Assembly (NCBI GenBank): GCA_945878605.1
Contig: CAMCTR010000002.1
Coordinates: 1 to 38,388 of the forward strand
Direction of reading: 5' to 3'
Source: Candidatus Methylopumilus universalis
GTDB lineage: Bacteria; Pseudomonadota; Gammaproteobacteria; Burkholderiales; Methylophilaceae
DNA length: 38,388 bases
The translations under genes and the position numbers were made by a program. The notes beneath the pieces are model-generated. The model did not search any database. It had not been told where the DNA came from and was given only the letters and a program-made list of their open reading frames with translations. Shown here piece after piece: positions 1-7,886 of this stretch. The first letter of the stretch is position 1. Each line of letters begins with the position of its first letter.

Positions 1-799
1 ATGAGATACCAGCGACATATTGTTCGCTTTGCATTTCGTCAGGAGAGAGTGGATGGCGGCAAGCATGGCATTGGTCGTAATCGCCAATCTTTAAGCCGTG
101 CTTTACTGATACGCGTTGGTCAAACACAAAGCATTCGCCTTCCCATAGACTTTCTTCTTTTGGGACTTCTTCAAGATACTTGAGGATGCCGCCTTGTAAG
201 TGGTAAACCTCTTCGAAGCCTTGCTCCATCATGTAGGAGCTGGCTTTTTCACAGCGGATGCCCCCAGTACAAAACATTGCGACTTTTTTATGTTGTTTGG
301 TATCTAGGTTTTTGCTGACATACTCAGGAAACTCACGGAATGTTGTGGTTTTGGGGTCAATGGCGCCTTTAAATGTGCCAATGTCATATTCGTAATCATT
401 GCGGGTATCAATCAGTATCACGTCAGGGTCCGAGATAAGTGCGTTCCAATCTTGAGGTTTTACATAAGTGCCCACCTTGTAATTTGGGTCTATGCCTTTT
501 ACGCCTAAAGTCACAATCTCTTTTTTAAGGCGAACTTTCATGCGATAAAACGGCATCTCATCCGCATGCGATTCTTTATGGTCTAAATCTGCTAAACGTG
601 CGTCTTGTTTCAGATAGTGAATCAGCGCATTAATATCAGCGCGACTGCCTGCTACCGTCCCATTAATGCCTTCTTCAGCCAAAAGCAGCGTACCTTTAAT
701 GTTGTGAGCTAAACAAAAGTTCAGCAAGCTTGGCTGAATGGCTATGTAATCGTTGAGTTTTGCAAACTTATAGAGTGCGGCGACAATGAAATTGGGCAC
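1..799 (-). CDS. trhO: tRNA uridine(34) hydroxylase, TrhO/YceA type (partial at left edge)
   Basis: The reverse strand reads open from a GTG at 799 to the window edge, about 266 residues without the C-terminus. A central rhodanese domain has the active-site loop [13 protein letters not shown], hallmark of the UPF0176/TrhO family, followed by a [11 protein letters not shown] motif and, near the cut, a cysteine-rich CHACRHPLS segment that is also typical. Characterised family members hydroxylate uridine 34 of some tRNAs to 5-hydroxyuridine, a cytoplasmic wobble-base modification using prephenate-independent chemistry. GTG at 799 is chosen because it starts the conserved N-terminus ([11 protein letters not shown]) and has a purine-rich AAGAAAG upstream. 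It lies 58 nt behind the TetR gene on the same strand. The product assignment is firm; activity in this organism is inferred from the family. Confidence 0.9.
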   Translation of the reverse strand, partial: MPNFIVAALYKFAKLNDYIAIQPSLLNFCLAHNIKGTLLLAEEGINGTVAGSRADINALIHYLKQDARLADLDHKESHADEMPFYRMKVRLKKEIVTLGVKGIDPNYKVGTYVKPQDWNALISDPDVILIDTRNDYEYDIGTFKGAIDPKTTTFREFPEYVSKNLDTKQHKKVAMFCTGGIRCEKASSYMMEQGFEEVYHLQGGILKYLEEVPKEESLWEGECFVFDQRVSVKHGLKIGDYDQCHACRHPLSPDEMQSEQYVAGIS

Positions 800-841
800 T
801 AGATTCTTTCTTGGGGTTGCTACTTAAATGAGGTCGCTATG

Positions 842-861
842 ATAAGCCATGCGGGGCTTAT
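842..861. repeat. Inverted repeat over the end of the TetR gene
   Basis: ATAAGCC (842-848) and GGCTTAT (855-861) form a perfect 7-bp stem with a 6-nt loop and include the TetR stop codon. On the minus strand there is no T-run behind it, so it is not a convincing terminator for the regulator. It may only slow transcription into trhO or protect an RNA end. Confidence 0.35.
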
Positions 862-1475
862 TTTCTACGCAAATTGATGTGGTTGCTAATTAAGTCCCCA
901 GCTTGGTCGCGATAATGTTTGCGGTCTAAGTCTTTGACCCATAAATGAATGAGTCCGCTAAAGAATAAATGCGTATCCATTGCGAGGATGAGAGGAGAGT
1001 CGGTAGTCTTTAGCTGGCCTTTTGTTTTTGCGCGCTCGTAGAGTTGTTCGATTTTTTTGGCGATGCGTTCACAGTTGCATAATGTTTGTTCCAGCACTGC
1101 TGTTAGTTCTTCTACGTATTCACATTTCACCATCATGATTTCGAAAGTTTGGCGGGTGTCAGACGATTCATTCAATGCATCAATGGTGCCGCTGAGGAAT
1201 TTGCCAATTTGACCTAGTGGGTCATCATTGTTTTCAATCAGAAGGCTGTCATCCATTCGGTCTATGAGTGGAAGTAATACTTGCTCTCGCATAGCGCTAA
1301 ACAACTCTGTCTTGTTGCTAAAGTGCCAATACACGGCGCCACGGGTAACGCCAGCTTCAGCGGCGATTTGTTCCATACTGGTGCGACTCACTCCGCGAGA
1401 TACAAACACCTGGCGTGCCGCATCAATAATGCGTTGTCTTGTGAGCTCTGCATTTTTTTTGGTTTGTCTAACCAT
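858..1475 (-). CDS. TetR/AcrR-family repressor, likely regulator of the divergent efflux operon
   Basis: The 205-residue protein has a TetR N-terminal domain with helix-turn-helix at about residues 33-52 (SMEQIAAEAGVTRGAVYWHF), preceded by the usual helix with TRQRIIDAARQVF. The N-terminus and the TRGAVYWHF motif resemble AcrR, MtrR and TtgR, which repress RND pump operons and are released by drugs binding the C-terminal domain. The ATG at 1475 is preferred over an in-frame ATG at 1502: it matches where AcrR relatives start and has GGAAA upstream, while 1502 has no ribosome site. It is transcribed away from the RND operon across a 190-nt gap carrying a palindrome, the standard layout for a local repressor. 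The ligand and the identity of its target are inferred from this position. Confidence 0.9.
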   Translation of the reverse strand: MVRQTKKNAELTRQRIIDAARQVFVSRGVSRTSMEQIAAEAGVTRGAVYWHFSNKTELFSAMREQVLLPLIDRMDDSLLIENNDDPLGQIGKFLSGTIDALNESSDTRQTFEIMMVKCEYVEELTAVLEQTLCNCERIAKKIEQLYERAKTKGQLKTTDSPLILAMDTHLFFSGLIHLWVKDLDRKHYRDQAGDLISNHINLRRK

Positions 1476-1569
1476 GGCGTATTGTTTCCATTTTAATGGC
1501 ATTTTTTTGATGCAGTATTTTCAATATTTACCCTTTGTAACGCATGGTGTTTTAATCGAGTAAAACACG

Positions 1570-1597
1570 TTTACATACAGGCTTGTTTCTATATAAT
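1570..1597 (+). promoter_or_regulatory. Promoter of the RND efflux operon
   Basis: TTTACA at 1570-1575 and a perfect TATAAT at 1592-1597 are separated by 16 bp. This fits sigma-70 promoters closely and would start transcription near 1604, inside the palindrome that follows. Confidence 0.7.
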
Positions 1598-1598
1598 A

Positions 1599-1618
1599 TA
1601 CATACAACTTTGTATGTA
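1599..1618. promoter_or_regulatory. Operator-like 20-bp palindrome for the TetR/AcrR protein
   Basis: TACATACAACTTTGTATGTA is a perfect palindrome right behind the -10 box, covering the expected transcription start. Its half-site TACATACA matches the half-site of the known E. coli AcrR operator. The half-site ACATACA also occurs at 1573-1579, overlapping the -35 box and 27 bp upstream, followed by a degenerate partner (TTGTTTC). Binding by the divergent regulator would block RNA polymerase; this is inference from position and sequence. Confidence 0.7.
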
Positions 1619-1665
1619 AACAAGCATTATTTTAGCTTTAACCTTTTAAAGACATGGAGTTAACA

Positions 1666-2859
1666 ATGCCAACCTTATTTTTAAAACACAGCAGCAAGCC
1701 AAGTTTTTCGCATTATCTAATGATTTGCGCAGTGACAAGCTTGGGATTGGTTGCCTGTGGCAAAAAAGAAGAGGCTGCACCGCAAGGTACTGGCATGGTG
1801 ATGCCTGTGAGTGTGATTTCAGTGAAATCAACCAGTGTACCCATTACTGCTGAGGCAGTAGCGCAAACTGAAGGCGCAAAAGAAGTTGAAATTCGTCCCC
1901 GTGTTGGCGGAATTTTACTAAAGCGTATGTATGACGAGGGCGCTTCTGTAAAAGCGGGGCAAACCATGTTTTTGATTGATCCAGCCCCTTACCAAATTAC
2001 TTTGCAACAGGCTAAAGCAGCTTATTCAGCGCAGCAAGCAAGAGTTGAGCAAGCAGCACGTGAAGAATCTCGTTTGCGTGGTTTATTGGCGAGCCAATCC
2101 ATTAGTCAGCGCGAATACGATAATGCGGCGAGTGATAAAGCGACTTCAGTTGCCAATCTTCAACAAGCTTTAGCGAATGTAAAAGAGGCGGAGCTGAACC
2201 TTTCATATACGAATGTCACTTCGCCACTAACGGGTATTTCAGGACGCTTCCAATTCTCTGAAGGTGCATTGGTTGCGCCTAACACTAGCTTGTTAACAAC
2301 GGTTTCTCAAATTTCTCCAATTTGGGTGCGATTTAGTCTGTCTGACAGTGAAATCAAGCAGCTTGGCGGACACTTAACTGAAAAGAATGTAAAAGATGTC
2401 TCTCTTGTATTGCAAGATGGAACAGTCTTCAAACAAAAAGGTAAGTTAAACTTTTCAGCTAGCCAAATCGACCCAAAATTAGGGACGCAACAATTAAGAG
2501 CCACTTTTGAAAATAGCGAGCATCAATTATTGCCGGGCCAGTTTGTCAGAGCAAAAATATCGACAGGTGAGCGTAATGGCGTATTTTTGATTCCACAAAC
2601 CTCGGTACTCACTGGCGACCAAGGCAAGTTCGTATTTATAGCGGATAAAGATAAAGATGGCAAAGTGGTTGCCGTTGTTCGCCCAATTAAAGAGGGCAGT
2701 TGGTTAGGCAGTGATTGGGTGGTGATTGAAGGGCTAAAAGATGGAGACCAAGTGATTGCAGACAACTTGATTAAAGTGCGTCCTGGGGCACCAGTGAACC
2801 CCCATCCCTTGGGTACGGCAGCAGAAATGCCTGCCGCCAATTTTGCAAAAGCTAAGTAA
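1666..2859 (+). CDS. RND efflux periplasmic adaptor lipoprotein (AcrA/MexA type)
   Basis: This is the membrane fusion protein of a tripartite drug efflux pump, bridging the inner-membrane pump and outer-membrane channel. The 397-residue protein begins with a lipoprotein signal ending LGLVAC, lipidated Cys about residue 31. Next come a barrel-sandwich/lipoyl half with EIRPRVGGILLKRMYDEGASVKAG, an alpha-helical hairpin rich in Ala and Gln (about 105-170), the second lipoyl half (YTNVTSPLTGISG) and beta-barrel domains. The ATG at 1666 is chosen over the in-frame ATG at 1654 because GGAG at 1656-1659 lies 6 nt before it and would itself be inside the longer reading. The pump gene follows 6 nt later. 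Substrate range cannot be read from sequence. Confidence 0.92.
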   Translation: MPTLFLKHSSKPSFSHYLMICAVTSLGLVACGKKEEAAPQGTGMVMPVSVISVKSTSVPITAEAVAQTEGAKEVEIRPRVGGILLKRMYDEGASVKAGQTMFLIDPAPYQITLQQAKAAYSAQQARVEQAAREESRLRGLLASQSISQREYDNAASDKATSVANLQQALANVKEAELNLSYTNVTSPLTGISGRFQFSEGALVAPNTSLLTTVSQISPIWVRFSLSDSEIKQLGGHLTEKNVKDVSLVLQDGTVFKQKGKLNFSASQIDPKLGTQQLRATFENSEHQLLPGQFVRAKISTGERNGVFLIPQTSVLTGDQGKFVFIADKDKDGKVVAVVRPIKEGSWLGSDWVVIEGLKDGDQVIADNLIKVRPGAPVNPHPLGTAAEMPAANFAKAK

Positions 2860-2865
2860 TCGAAT

Positions 2866-5800
2866 ATGAAAAACTTCACACGATTTTTTATTACGCGGCC
2901 AATTTTTGCTTCGGTTTTATCTATTATTATGGTGCTGGCTGGCTTAGCGGCCGCATTTAAGCTACCAATTGCACAATATCCGCAAATTGCTCCGCCAACG
3001 GTAACCATTACCGCGGTTTACCCTGGCGCAAGTGCTGATACGATATCCAAAACCGTCGCTGCGCCAATCGAGGAGCAATTAAGCGGTGTTGATAACCTGC
3101 TTTATTTCAACTCTAGCGCTGACTCCAGCGGCACTTTGGTGATTACAGCTACTTTTGAGATTGGCACCAACGTTGACCAAGCGACATTTAACGTCAGTAA
3201 CCGCGTTAATATCGCAACACCACGTTTGCCTGACGAGGTTCGTCGTAACGGCTTAATTGTTCAGAAAAAATCGAACGACATTTTGCTAGTAGTGATGCTC
3301 ACTTCAAAAAATAAAGCGCACAACCGTTTATTTTTGAGTAACTACGCCACCCTTAACGTGATGGATGAGATGAAGCGTGTCAAAGGGGTAGGTGACGCAG
3401 TTATTTTTGGCGGTCAAGATTACTCAATGCGCGTTTGGCTTCGCCCAGATCGTATGGCGCAACTTGGTGTCAGTACTACAGATATTTCCAATGCAATTAC
3501 AGCGCAAAACAATCAATATGCAGCAGGTAAGATAGGCCAAGAGCCCGCGCCATCATCACAGCAATTGGTTTATACCGTAACTGCTAAGGGGCGTTTGATT
3601 GATCCTGAGCAATTTGGCAATGTGATTATCAAAGCTGAGGGCCCTAATGGTGTCTTATATCTTAAGGACGTGGCACGTATTGAACTTGGTGCGCAAAACT
3701 ACAACGTGGCTTCAACCCTAGATGGCACGCCAGGTGTGGCGATTCCTATTTTCTTGCAAACAGGGGCTAATGCGCTTGATACTGCTAAAAACATCAAGGT
3801 AAAGATGGATGAACTCAAGGCTGAGTTTCCAGAGGGTATGCAGTTCAGCATTCCTTACGACACGAGTGACTTTGTGAAAGCGACCATCAACGAGGTGTTT
3901 CATACCTTTGCTGAAGCTTTAATATTGGTTGTGTTGGTGGTGTTCTTATTCTTACAGAGCTGGCGCGCTACGCTAATTCCTATCATTGCCGTGCCTATTT
4001 CATTAATCGGTACTTTTGCTGGACTTTACCTTTTTGGATTCTCCATTAACTTACTGACTTTGTTCGCCATGATTTTGGCAATTGGTATCGTAGTGGATGA
4101 TGCAATTGTAGTGCTCGAGAATACTGAGCGATTGATGACTGAAGAGAATATGGCACCATTGCCTGCCGCGATTAAGTCGATTAGTCAGGTGTCTGCGGCC
4201 GTGGTGGCGATTGTGCTCGTACTTTGCGCTGTATTCGTGCCTGTCGCATTCCAAGGTGGCATCGCTGGTGAGTTATATAGGCAATTCGCGGTCACAGTAG
4301 CGATTGCTGTGGTCATTTCAGGAGTTGTTGCTTTAACGCTAACCCCTGCACTATGTGCAATGATTCTGAAAAAAACTCATGGTGAGAATGTTTTATTCAA
4401 GAAATTTAATAATGGATTTAGTAGATTAAGAGATTTTTATAGTGATTTAGTTATGTTGACCTTAAAACATAAAATTATTGGGGTATTAGCGTTTTCTTTC
4501 ATTGTTATTGTGGTTGCAGCTCTATTTAAAATGGTACCCGGAAGTTTTGTACCTGCTGAAGACCAGGGCTATGTTGTTACTATAGTCATCATGCCTGATG
4601 GTGCGACATTAAGCCGCACATCCAAAACAACTGAAGCAATAAGATCAGCGATTGCAAATGACCCAGCAGTGGCCCATGAGTTTGCGGTGAATGGTTTTGA
4701 GTTGCTCACAGGCGCGAATAAAACCAACGCTGCAACCATGTTTGTCCGACTAAAAGATTGGAAAGAGCGCGAAACAAGTGCGACTGATATCGTTGGCAAG
4801 TTGTTTGGCATTGGCATGAGTCAACCAGATGGCTTGGCGATTGCAGTTAATCCACCTGCGATTCGTGGGTTGGGCTCTGCTGGCGGCTTTGAGGTGTATG
4901 TGCAAAGTCAACGCGATACTGATCCGATTAAGCTTGCAGCCGTCATGAATGGCTTTATTGATACCATGCGGGCTGAGCCGACCTTAACAGGGTTGAATTC
5001 ATTTTTCCGCCCGACTGTGCCTCAGCTTTTAATTGAGGTGGACGAAGCAAAAGCGCTTTCACAGGGTGTGCGTATAGCGGATATTTATGCGACCTTACAA
5101 AGCACGATGGGCGCATTTTATGTGAACGACTTTAACCGCAATGGCCGCACCTACCGCGTGCAATTGCAAGCGGAGCCTGAGTTCCGAATGAATCCTCAAG
5201 ACTTAGGTAAAGTTTATGTGCGGAGTCAGCCAACAGTGGCTCATCCGAGTGGCAACATGATTCCACTTTCAGCCTTAAGCAAGGTCAGCAATATCGTCGG
5301 TGCTGAGCAGTTGGAACGTTATAACGGCTTACTCTCTGCCAAAGTGTTTGGCAGTGGCGCACCCGGTGTGAGCTCTGGCGATGCAATTAAAATGGTTGAA
5401 CGCATCGCTAAGGAAAACTTACCTGATGGTTACAAAATTGCTTGGACAGGCCAAGCCTACCAAGAGAAACGCACTGGTTCAGCCGCATTATTTGCTTTTG
5501 GCTTCGCTATCATTATGGTGTTCTTAATTTTGGCAGCACAGTTCGAAACTTGGGCCTTACCGTTGGCGGTAATTATGGCTGTGCCATTCGCTCTTGCCGG
5601 TGCATTATTAGCGGTTCTGCTTCGTGGTATGCCAAATGATATTTACTTCCAAATTGGTCTAATTACGCTGATTGGCTTGGCCGCAAAAAATGCGATTCTG
5701 ATTGTGGAGTTTGCAGCGCAAAAAATGGAAGAGGGTATGCCTATTGGTGCAGCGGCTATTGAAGCAGCGCGAATGCGCTTCCGTCCAATTGTAATGACTT

Positions 5801-6033
5801 CGATGGCCTTTGTACTTGGAATACTTCCACTCGTCGTTGCCACAGGCGCTGGTGCCGCAGCAAGACGTTCCATGGGTACAGGCGTGTTCGGCGGTATGAT
5901 ACTCGCCACCTTTGTTGCCACTATTTTTATTCCTCTGTTCTTTACATGGTTAAGCGGTAAACACGTGAGACAGCATGGTCATGTTGAAAACCATATTGCA
6001 ACCCATGAATCGCAAGAGAAAGAAGCTCAATGA
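2866..6033 (+). CDS. RND multidrug efflux transporter (HAE-1 family, AcrB/MexF-like)
   Basis: This is the proton-driven inner-membrane pump of the efflux complex, exporting hydrophobic compounds from periplasm and membrane. At 1055 residues it has full HAE-1 length. The start FFITRPIFASVLSIIMVLAG is the first transmembrane helix and typical of the family. Proton-relay residues are intact: Asp411-Asp412 (GIVVDDAIVVLEN), Lys941 (GLAAKNAILIVEF), Arg971 and Thr978 (RFRPIVMTS). Two large periplasmic loops lie after helices 1 and 7. The text is closer to MexF/TtgB-type pumps than to metal (CusA) or protein-export RND proteins, but the drug profile is unknown. Its last four bases overlap the next gene (ATGA). 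Codons around 4381-4500 are unusually AT-rich compared with the rest. Confidence 0.95.
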   Translation: MKNFTRFFITRPIFASVLSIIMVLAGLAAAFKLPIAQYPQIAPPTVTITAVYPGASADTISKTVAAPIEEQLSGVDNLLYFNSSADSSGTLVITATFEIGTNVDQATFNVSNRVNIATPRLPDEVRRNGLIVQKKSNDILLVVMLTSKNKAHNRLFLSNYATLNVMDEMKRVKGVGDAVIFGGQDYSMRVWLRPDRMAQLGVSTTDISNAITAQNNQYAAGKIGQEPAPSSQQLVYTVTAKGRLIDPEQFGNVIIKAEGPNGVLYLKDVARIELGAQNYNVASTLDGTPGVAIPIFLQTGANALDTAKNIKVKMDELKAEFPEGMQFSIPYDTSDFVKATINEVFHTFAEALILVVLVVFLFLQSWRATLIPIIAVPISLIGTFAGLYLFGFSINLLTLFAMILAIGIVVDDAIVVLENTERLMTEENMAPLPAAIKSISQVSAAVVAIVLVLCAVFVPVAFQGGIAGELYRQFAVTVAIAVVISGVVALTLTPALCAMILKKTHGENVLFKKFNNGFSRLRDFYSDLVMLTLKHKIIGVLAFSFIVIVVAALFKMVPGSFVPAEDQGYVVTIVIMPDGATLSRTSKTTEAIRSAIANDPAVAHEFAVNGFELLTGANKTNAATMFVRLKDWKERETSATDIVGKLFGIGMSQPDGLAIAVNPPAIRGLGSAGGFEVYVQSQRDTDPIKLAAVMNGFIDTMRAEPTLTGLNSFFRPTVPQLLIEVDEAKALSQGVRIADIYATLQSTMGAFYVNDFNRNGRTYRVQLQAEPEFRMNPQDLGKVYVRSQPTVAHPSGNMIPLSALSKVSNIVGAEQLERYNGLLSAKVFGSGAPGVSSGDAIKMVERIAKENLPDGYKIAWTGQAYQEKRTGSAALFAFGFAIIMVFLILAAQFETWALPLAVIMAVPFALAGALLAVLLRGMPNDIYFQIGLITLIGLAAKNAILIVEFAAQKMEEGMPIGAAAIEAARMRFRPIVMTSMAFVLGILPLVVATGAGAAARRSMGTGVFGGMILATFVATIFIPLFFTWLSGKHVRQHGHVENHIATHESQEKEAQ

Positions 6034-7448
6034 AATTAAAACAGTTATTTAGATTGTCTTTGGCGCTATCGGCATTAAGCTTGGTGGCGTGTCAGATGGT
6101 GGGTCCTGATTATTTCAGGCCTAAGCAAATATTGCCAGAGAGTTACCAAGAAACACCAGCGACGGATGCTGGACAAGCGATGAGCAATCAATGGTGGACA
6201 CTTTATAACGATGAAGTGCTCAATGATCTAATTGCAAAAGCTAGCAAAAACAATACCGACCTTAAGATTGCAGTTACGCGTATTGAAGAGGCCGATGGGT
6301 ATTTGCGTGAAGTTGGTGCAGCTTTATTTCCTCAAGTCAATCTGGACTCAAGCGCTAATCGTTATAGAGTCACTGAATTAGGTGCCGTGCCAATGTTTAG
6401 TGGCATGAGACCAACAAGAAGCAATTTTAATGTCAGGTTGGGAACGACTTTTGAATTGGACTTTTGGGGTAAGTTAAGACGCGCGCAGGAGTCAGCAAGG
6501 GCAAAAGCATTGGCTTCAAGGTTCGCAAAAGACACAGTTGATTTGTCACTAAAAAGCTTAGTAACTGGCGACTATTTGTTACTACGGAGTTTGGAAGCAC
6601 AAATCGAAATTACAAAGTCTAATATGCAAAGTCGTGAAGACAGCTTGGCATTGACTAAGCGACGTCTAGAAGGTGGATTATCTTCAGTCCTTGATGTTCA
6701 TCAGGCTGAAGTGGCTTACAACAATCTTAAAGCACAGTTGGCTGACTCTACTCGTCAACGCGCCATGATTGAACATCAATTAGCTGTGTTAACAGGTGAT
6801 TTGGATTTGAAAGTTGCGACTGGGAATATTCAGTCTTTGCCTGTTCCTCCAGTACCGCCAGTTGGCTTGCCATCAACACTTCTGGAAGCGCGCCCAGATG
6901 TGCGCCAAGCAGAGCAAAACTTAATCGCCGCTAATGCAAAAATTGGAATTGCCAAAGCCGCGTTATTCCCAACGATATCGCTTACTGCTGGCTTGGGTGG
7001 CGAAAGTAAAGATTTGGGTGATGTGTTGAAATCTGCCGCTAGAATTTGGAATGGTGGTTTGAGTTTAAATCTTCCAGTCTTTGATTCTGGTAGATTGAGA
7101 TCTAATGTTGATCAAGCTACAGCTCAACAAAAACAACTATTGCTAGCTTATGAGCGCGCCGTGCAAAATGCGTTTACTGAAGTAAATGATGCTTTAGTGA
7201 ATGTGCGTCAAAACACAGAGCGTGAGGCGGCACTCAATGCAAGCCAATCATCTGCTAGCAAGGCTATGGAGATTGCTAACAATCGCTATAAATCAGGCTA
7301 TTCTGGTTATTTGGAAGTGCTCGATGCGCAGCGTGTTTTTAACGATACTTCCTTATCTTATGTGCAAAGTCGTCAAGCTAGGCTAACTTCAACCGTTGAG
7401 TTGTTTAAGGCGCTTGGCGGTGGATGGGTTGCGGCGAATCAACAGTAA
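6030..7448 (+). CDS. RND outer-membrane factor lipoprotein (OprM/NodT family)
   Basis: This is the outer-membrane exit duct of the efflux pump, a trimeric TolC-like barrel plus periplasmic tunnel. The 472-residue protein has a lipoprotein signal ending LSLVAC with Cys21, then the family start VGPDYFRP and an NQWWTLYND motif. Two similar halves with long coiled helices follow, each with an A-E-N type repeat (residues about 70-250 and 290-460); the segment LLEARPDVRQAEQNLIAANAKIGIAKAALFPTISL is diagnostic. Its ATG overlaps the pump stop codon as ATGA, so translation is probably coupled. It ends exactly where the convergent SemiSWEET gene ends, with no clear terminator between them. Confidence 0.93.
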   Translation: MKLKQLFRLSLALSALSLVACQMVGPDYFRPKQILPESYQETPATDAGQAMSNQWWTLYNDEVLNDLIAKASKNNTDLKIAVTRIEEADGYLREVGAALFPQVNLDSSANRYRVTELGAVPMFSGMRPTRSNFNVRLGTTFELDFWGKLRRAQESARAKALASRFAKDTVDLSLKSLVTGDYLLLRSLEAQIEITKSNMQSREDSLALTKRRLEGGLSSVLDVHQAEVAYNNLKAQLADSTRQRAMIEHQLAVLTGDLDLKVATGNIQSLPVPPVPPVGLPSTLLEARPDVRQAEQNLIAANAKIGIAKAALFPTISLTAGLGGESKDLGDVLKSAARIWNGGLSLNLPVFDSGRLRSNVDQATAQQKQLLLAYERAVQNAFTEVNDALVNVRQNTEREAALNASQSSASKAMEIANNRYKSGYSGYLEVLDAQRVFNDTSLSYVQSRQARLTSTVELFKALGGGWVAANQQ

Positions 7449-7718
7449 TTATTTTTTGAGCACTTGCTGAATTTTTAATACTAGCACAATGGCTGAAAGT
7501 ACAAGCGTGATGGCATTAGCAATAATCACAGGCCTGCTATGGATGAGTAGTCCATAAAAAAACCAAAGGGCAACGCCTGAGGTGAACAGGCTATACATCG
7601 GTAATGAAATGCCTTCAAGATTGCGTGTTTTCCATGATTGATAAGCTTGAGGAGCAAAAGCAATCGTGGTGAAAAAAGCCGCGCTGTAGCCGATGATGTT
7701 GCTTAAGTCTTGAGGCAT
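7449..7718 (-). CDS. SemiSWEET transporter (PQ-loop, MtN3/saliva family)
   Basis: The 89-residue membrane protein has three predicted helices (about 6-25, 40-57 and 63-83), the size of a bacterial SemiSWEET half-transporter that works as a dimer. The signature Pro23-Gln24 lies at the end of helix 1 (TIAFAPQAYQSWKTRN), followed by EGISLPMYSLF and a polar LWFFYG helix, as in the family. Characterised members carry sugars by facilitated diffusion, but many bacterial ones have no known substrate. It is transcribed toward the efflux operon and abuts it with zero spacing. No convincing ribosome-binding site is visible before the ATG. There is no functional link to the pump that the sequence proves. 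Confidence 0.85.
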   Translation of the reverse strand: MPQDLSNIIGYSAAFFTTIAFAPQAYQSWKTRNLEGISLPMYSLFTSGVALWFFYGLLIHSRPVIIANAITLVLSAIVLVLKIQQVLKK

Positions 7719-7750
7719 GTTGATAATTAATGTTTTTCTATGAACGCTGA

Positions 7751-7780
7751 TTAAATCACAACTAGTTAAATCACTGCTAG
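7751..7780. repeat. Tandem 15-bp repeat in the SemiSWEET/gltX intergenic region
   Basis: Two adjacent copies, TTAAATCACAACTAG (7751-7765) and TTAAATCACTGCTAG (7766-7780), differ at 2 of 15 positions. They lie 33 bp upstream of the SemiSWEET start and about 100 bp upstream of gltX. This could be a slipped-strand duplication or a paired binding site; the sequence does not decide. Confidence 0.7.
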
Positions 7781-7829
7781 ATTTTTTTGGTCAAACATTT
7801 TTTCTTTGCTTCATCCTCTATCGCTAGCG

Positions 7830-7838
7830 TGATAAAAT
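7830..7838 (+). promoter_or_regulatory. Possible extended -10 promoter element for gltX
   Basis: TGATAAAAT fits an extended -10 (TG, one base, then TAAAAT), 48 bp before the gltX start. No good -35 stands 17 bp upstream. A short palindrome CGCTAGCG precedes it. This is a weak call. Confidence 0.3.
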
Positions 7839-7886
7839 CCATATTAAATGTCAATCATTGAATTTAAGCGAAGATAATTAAAAAAA

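Noticed and set aside
1-183. Plus-strand open frame at the left edge
   Set aside because: It lies opposite the trhO coding sequence, whose translation shows clear family motifs; it is a shadow frame.
1476-1502. Longer TetR protein starting at 1502
   Set aside because: No ribosome site precedes it and AcrR relatives begin at the position of ATG 1475.
4051-4254. Reverse-strand open frames within the RND pump gene
   Set aside because: They are antisense to a protein with intact family motifs and have no ribosome sites or recognisable domains.
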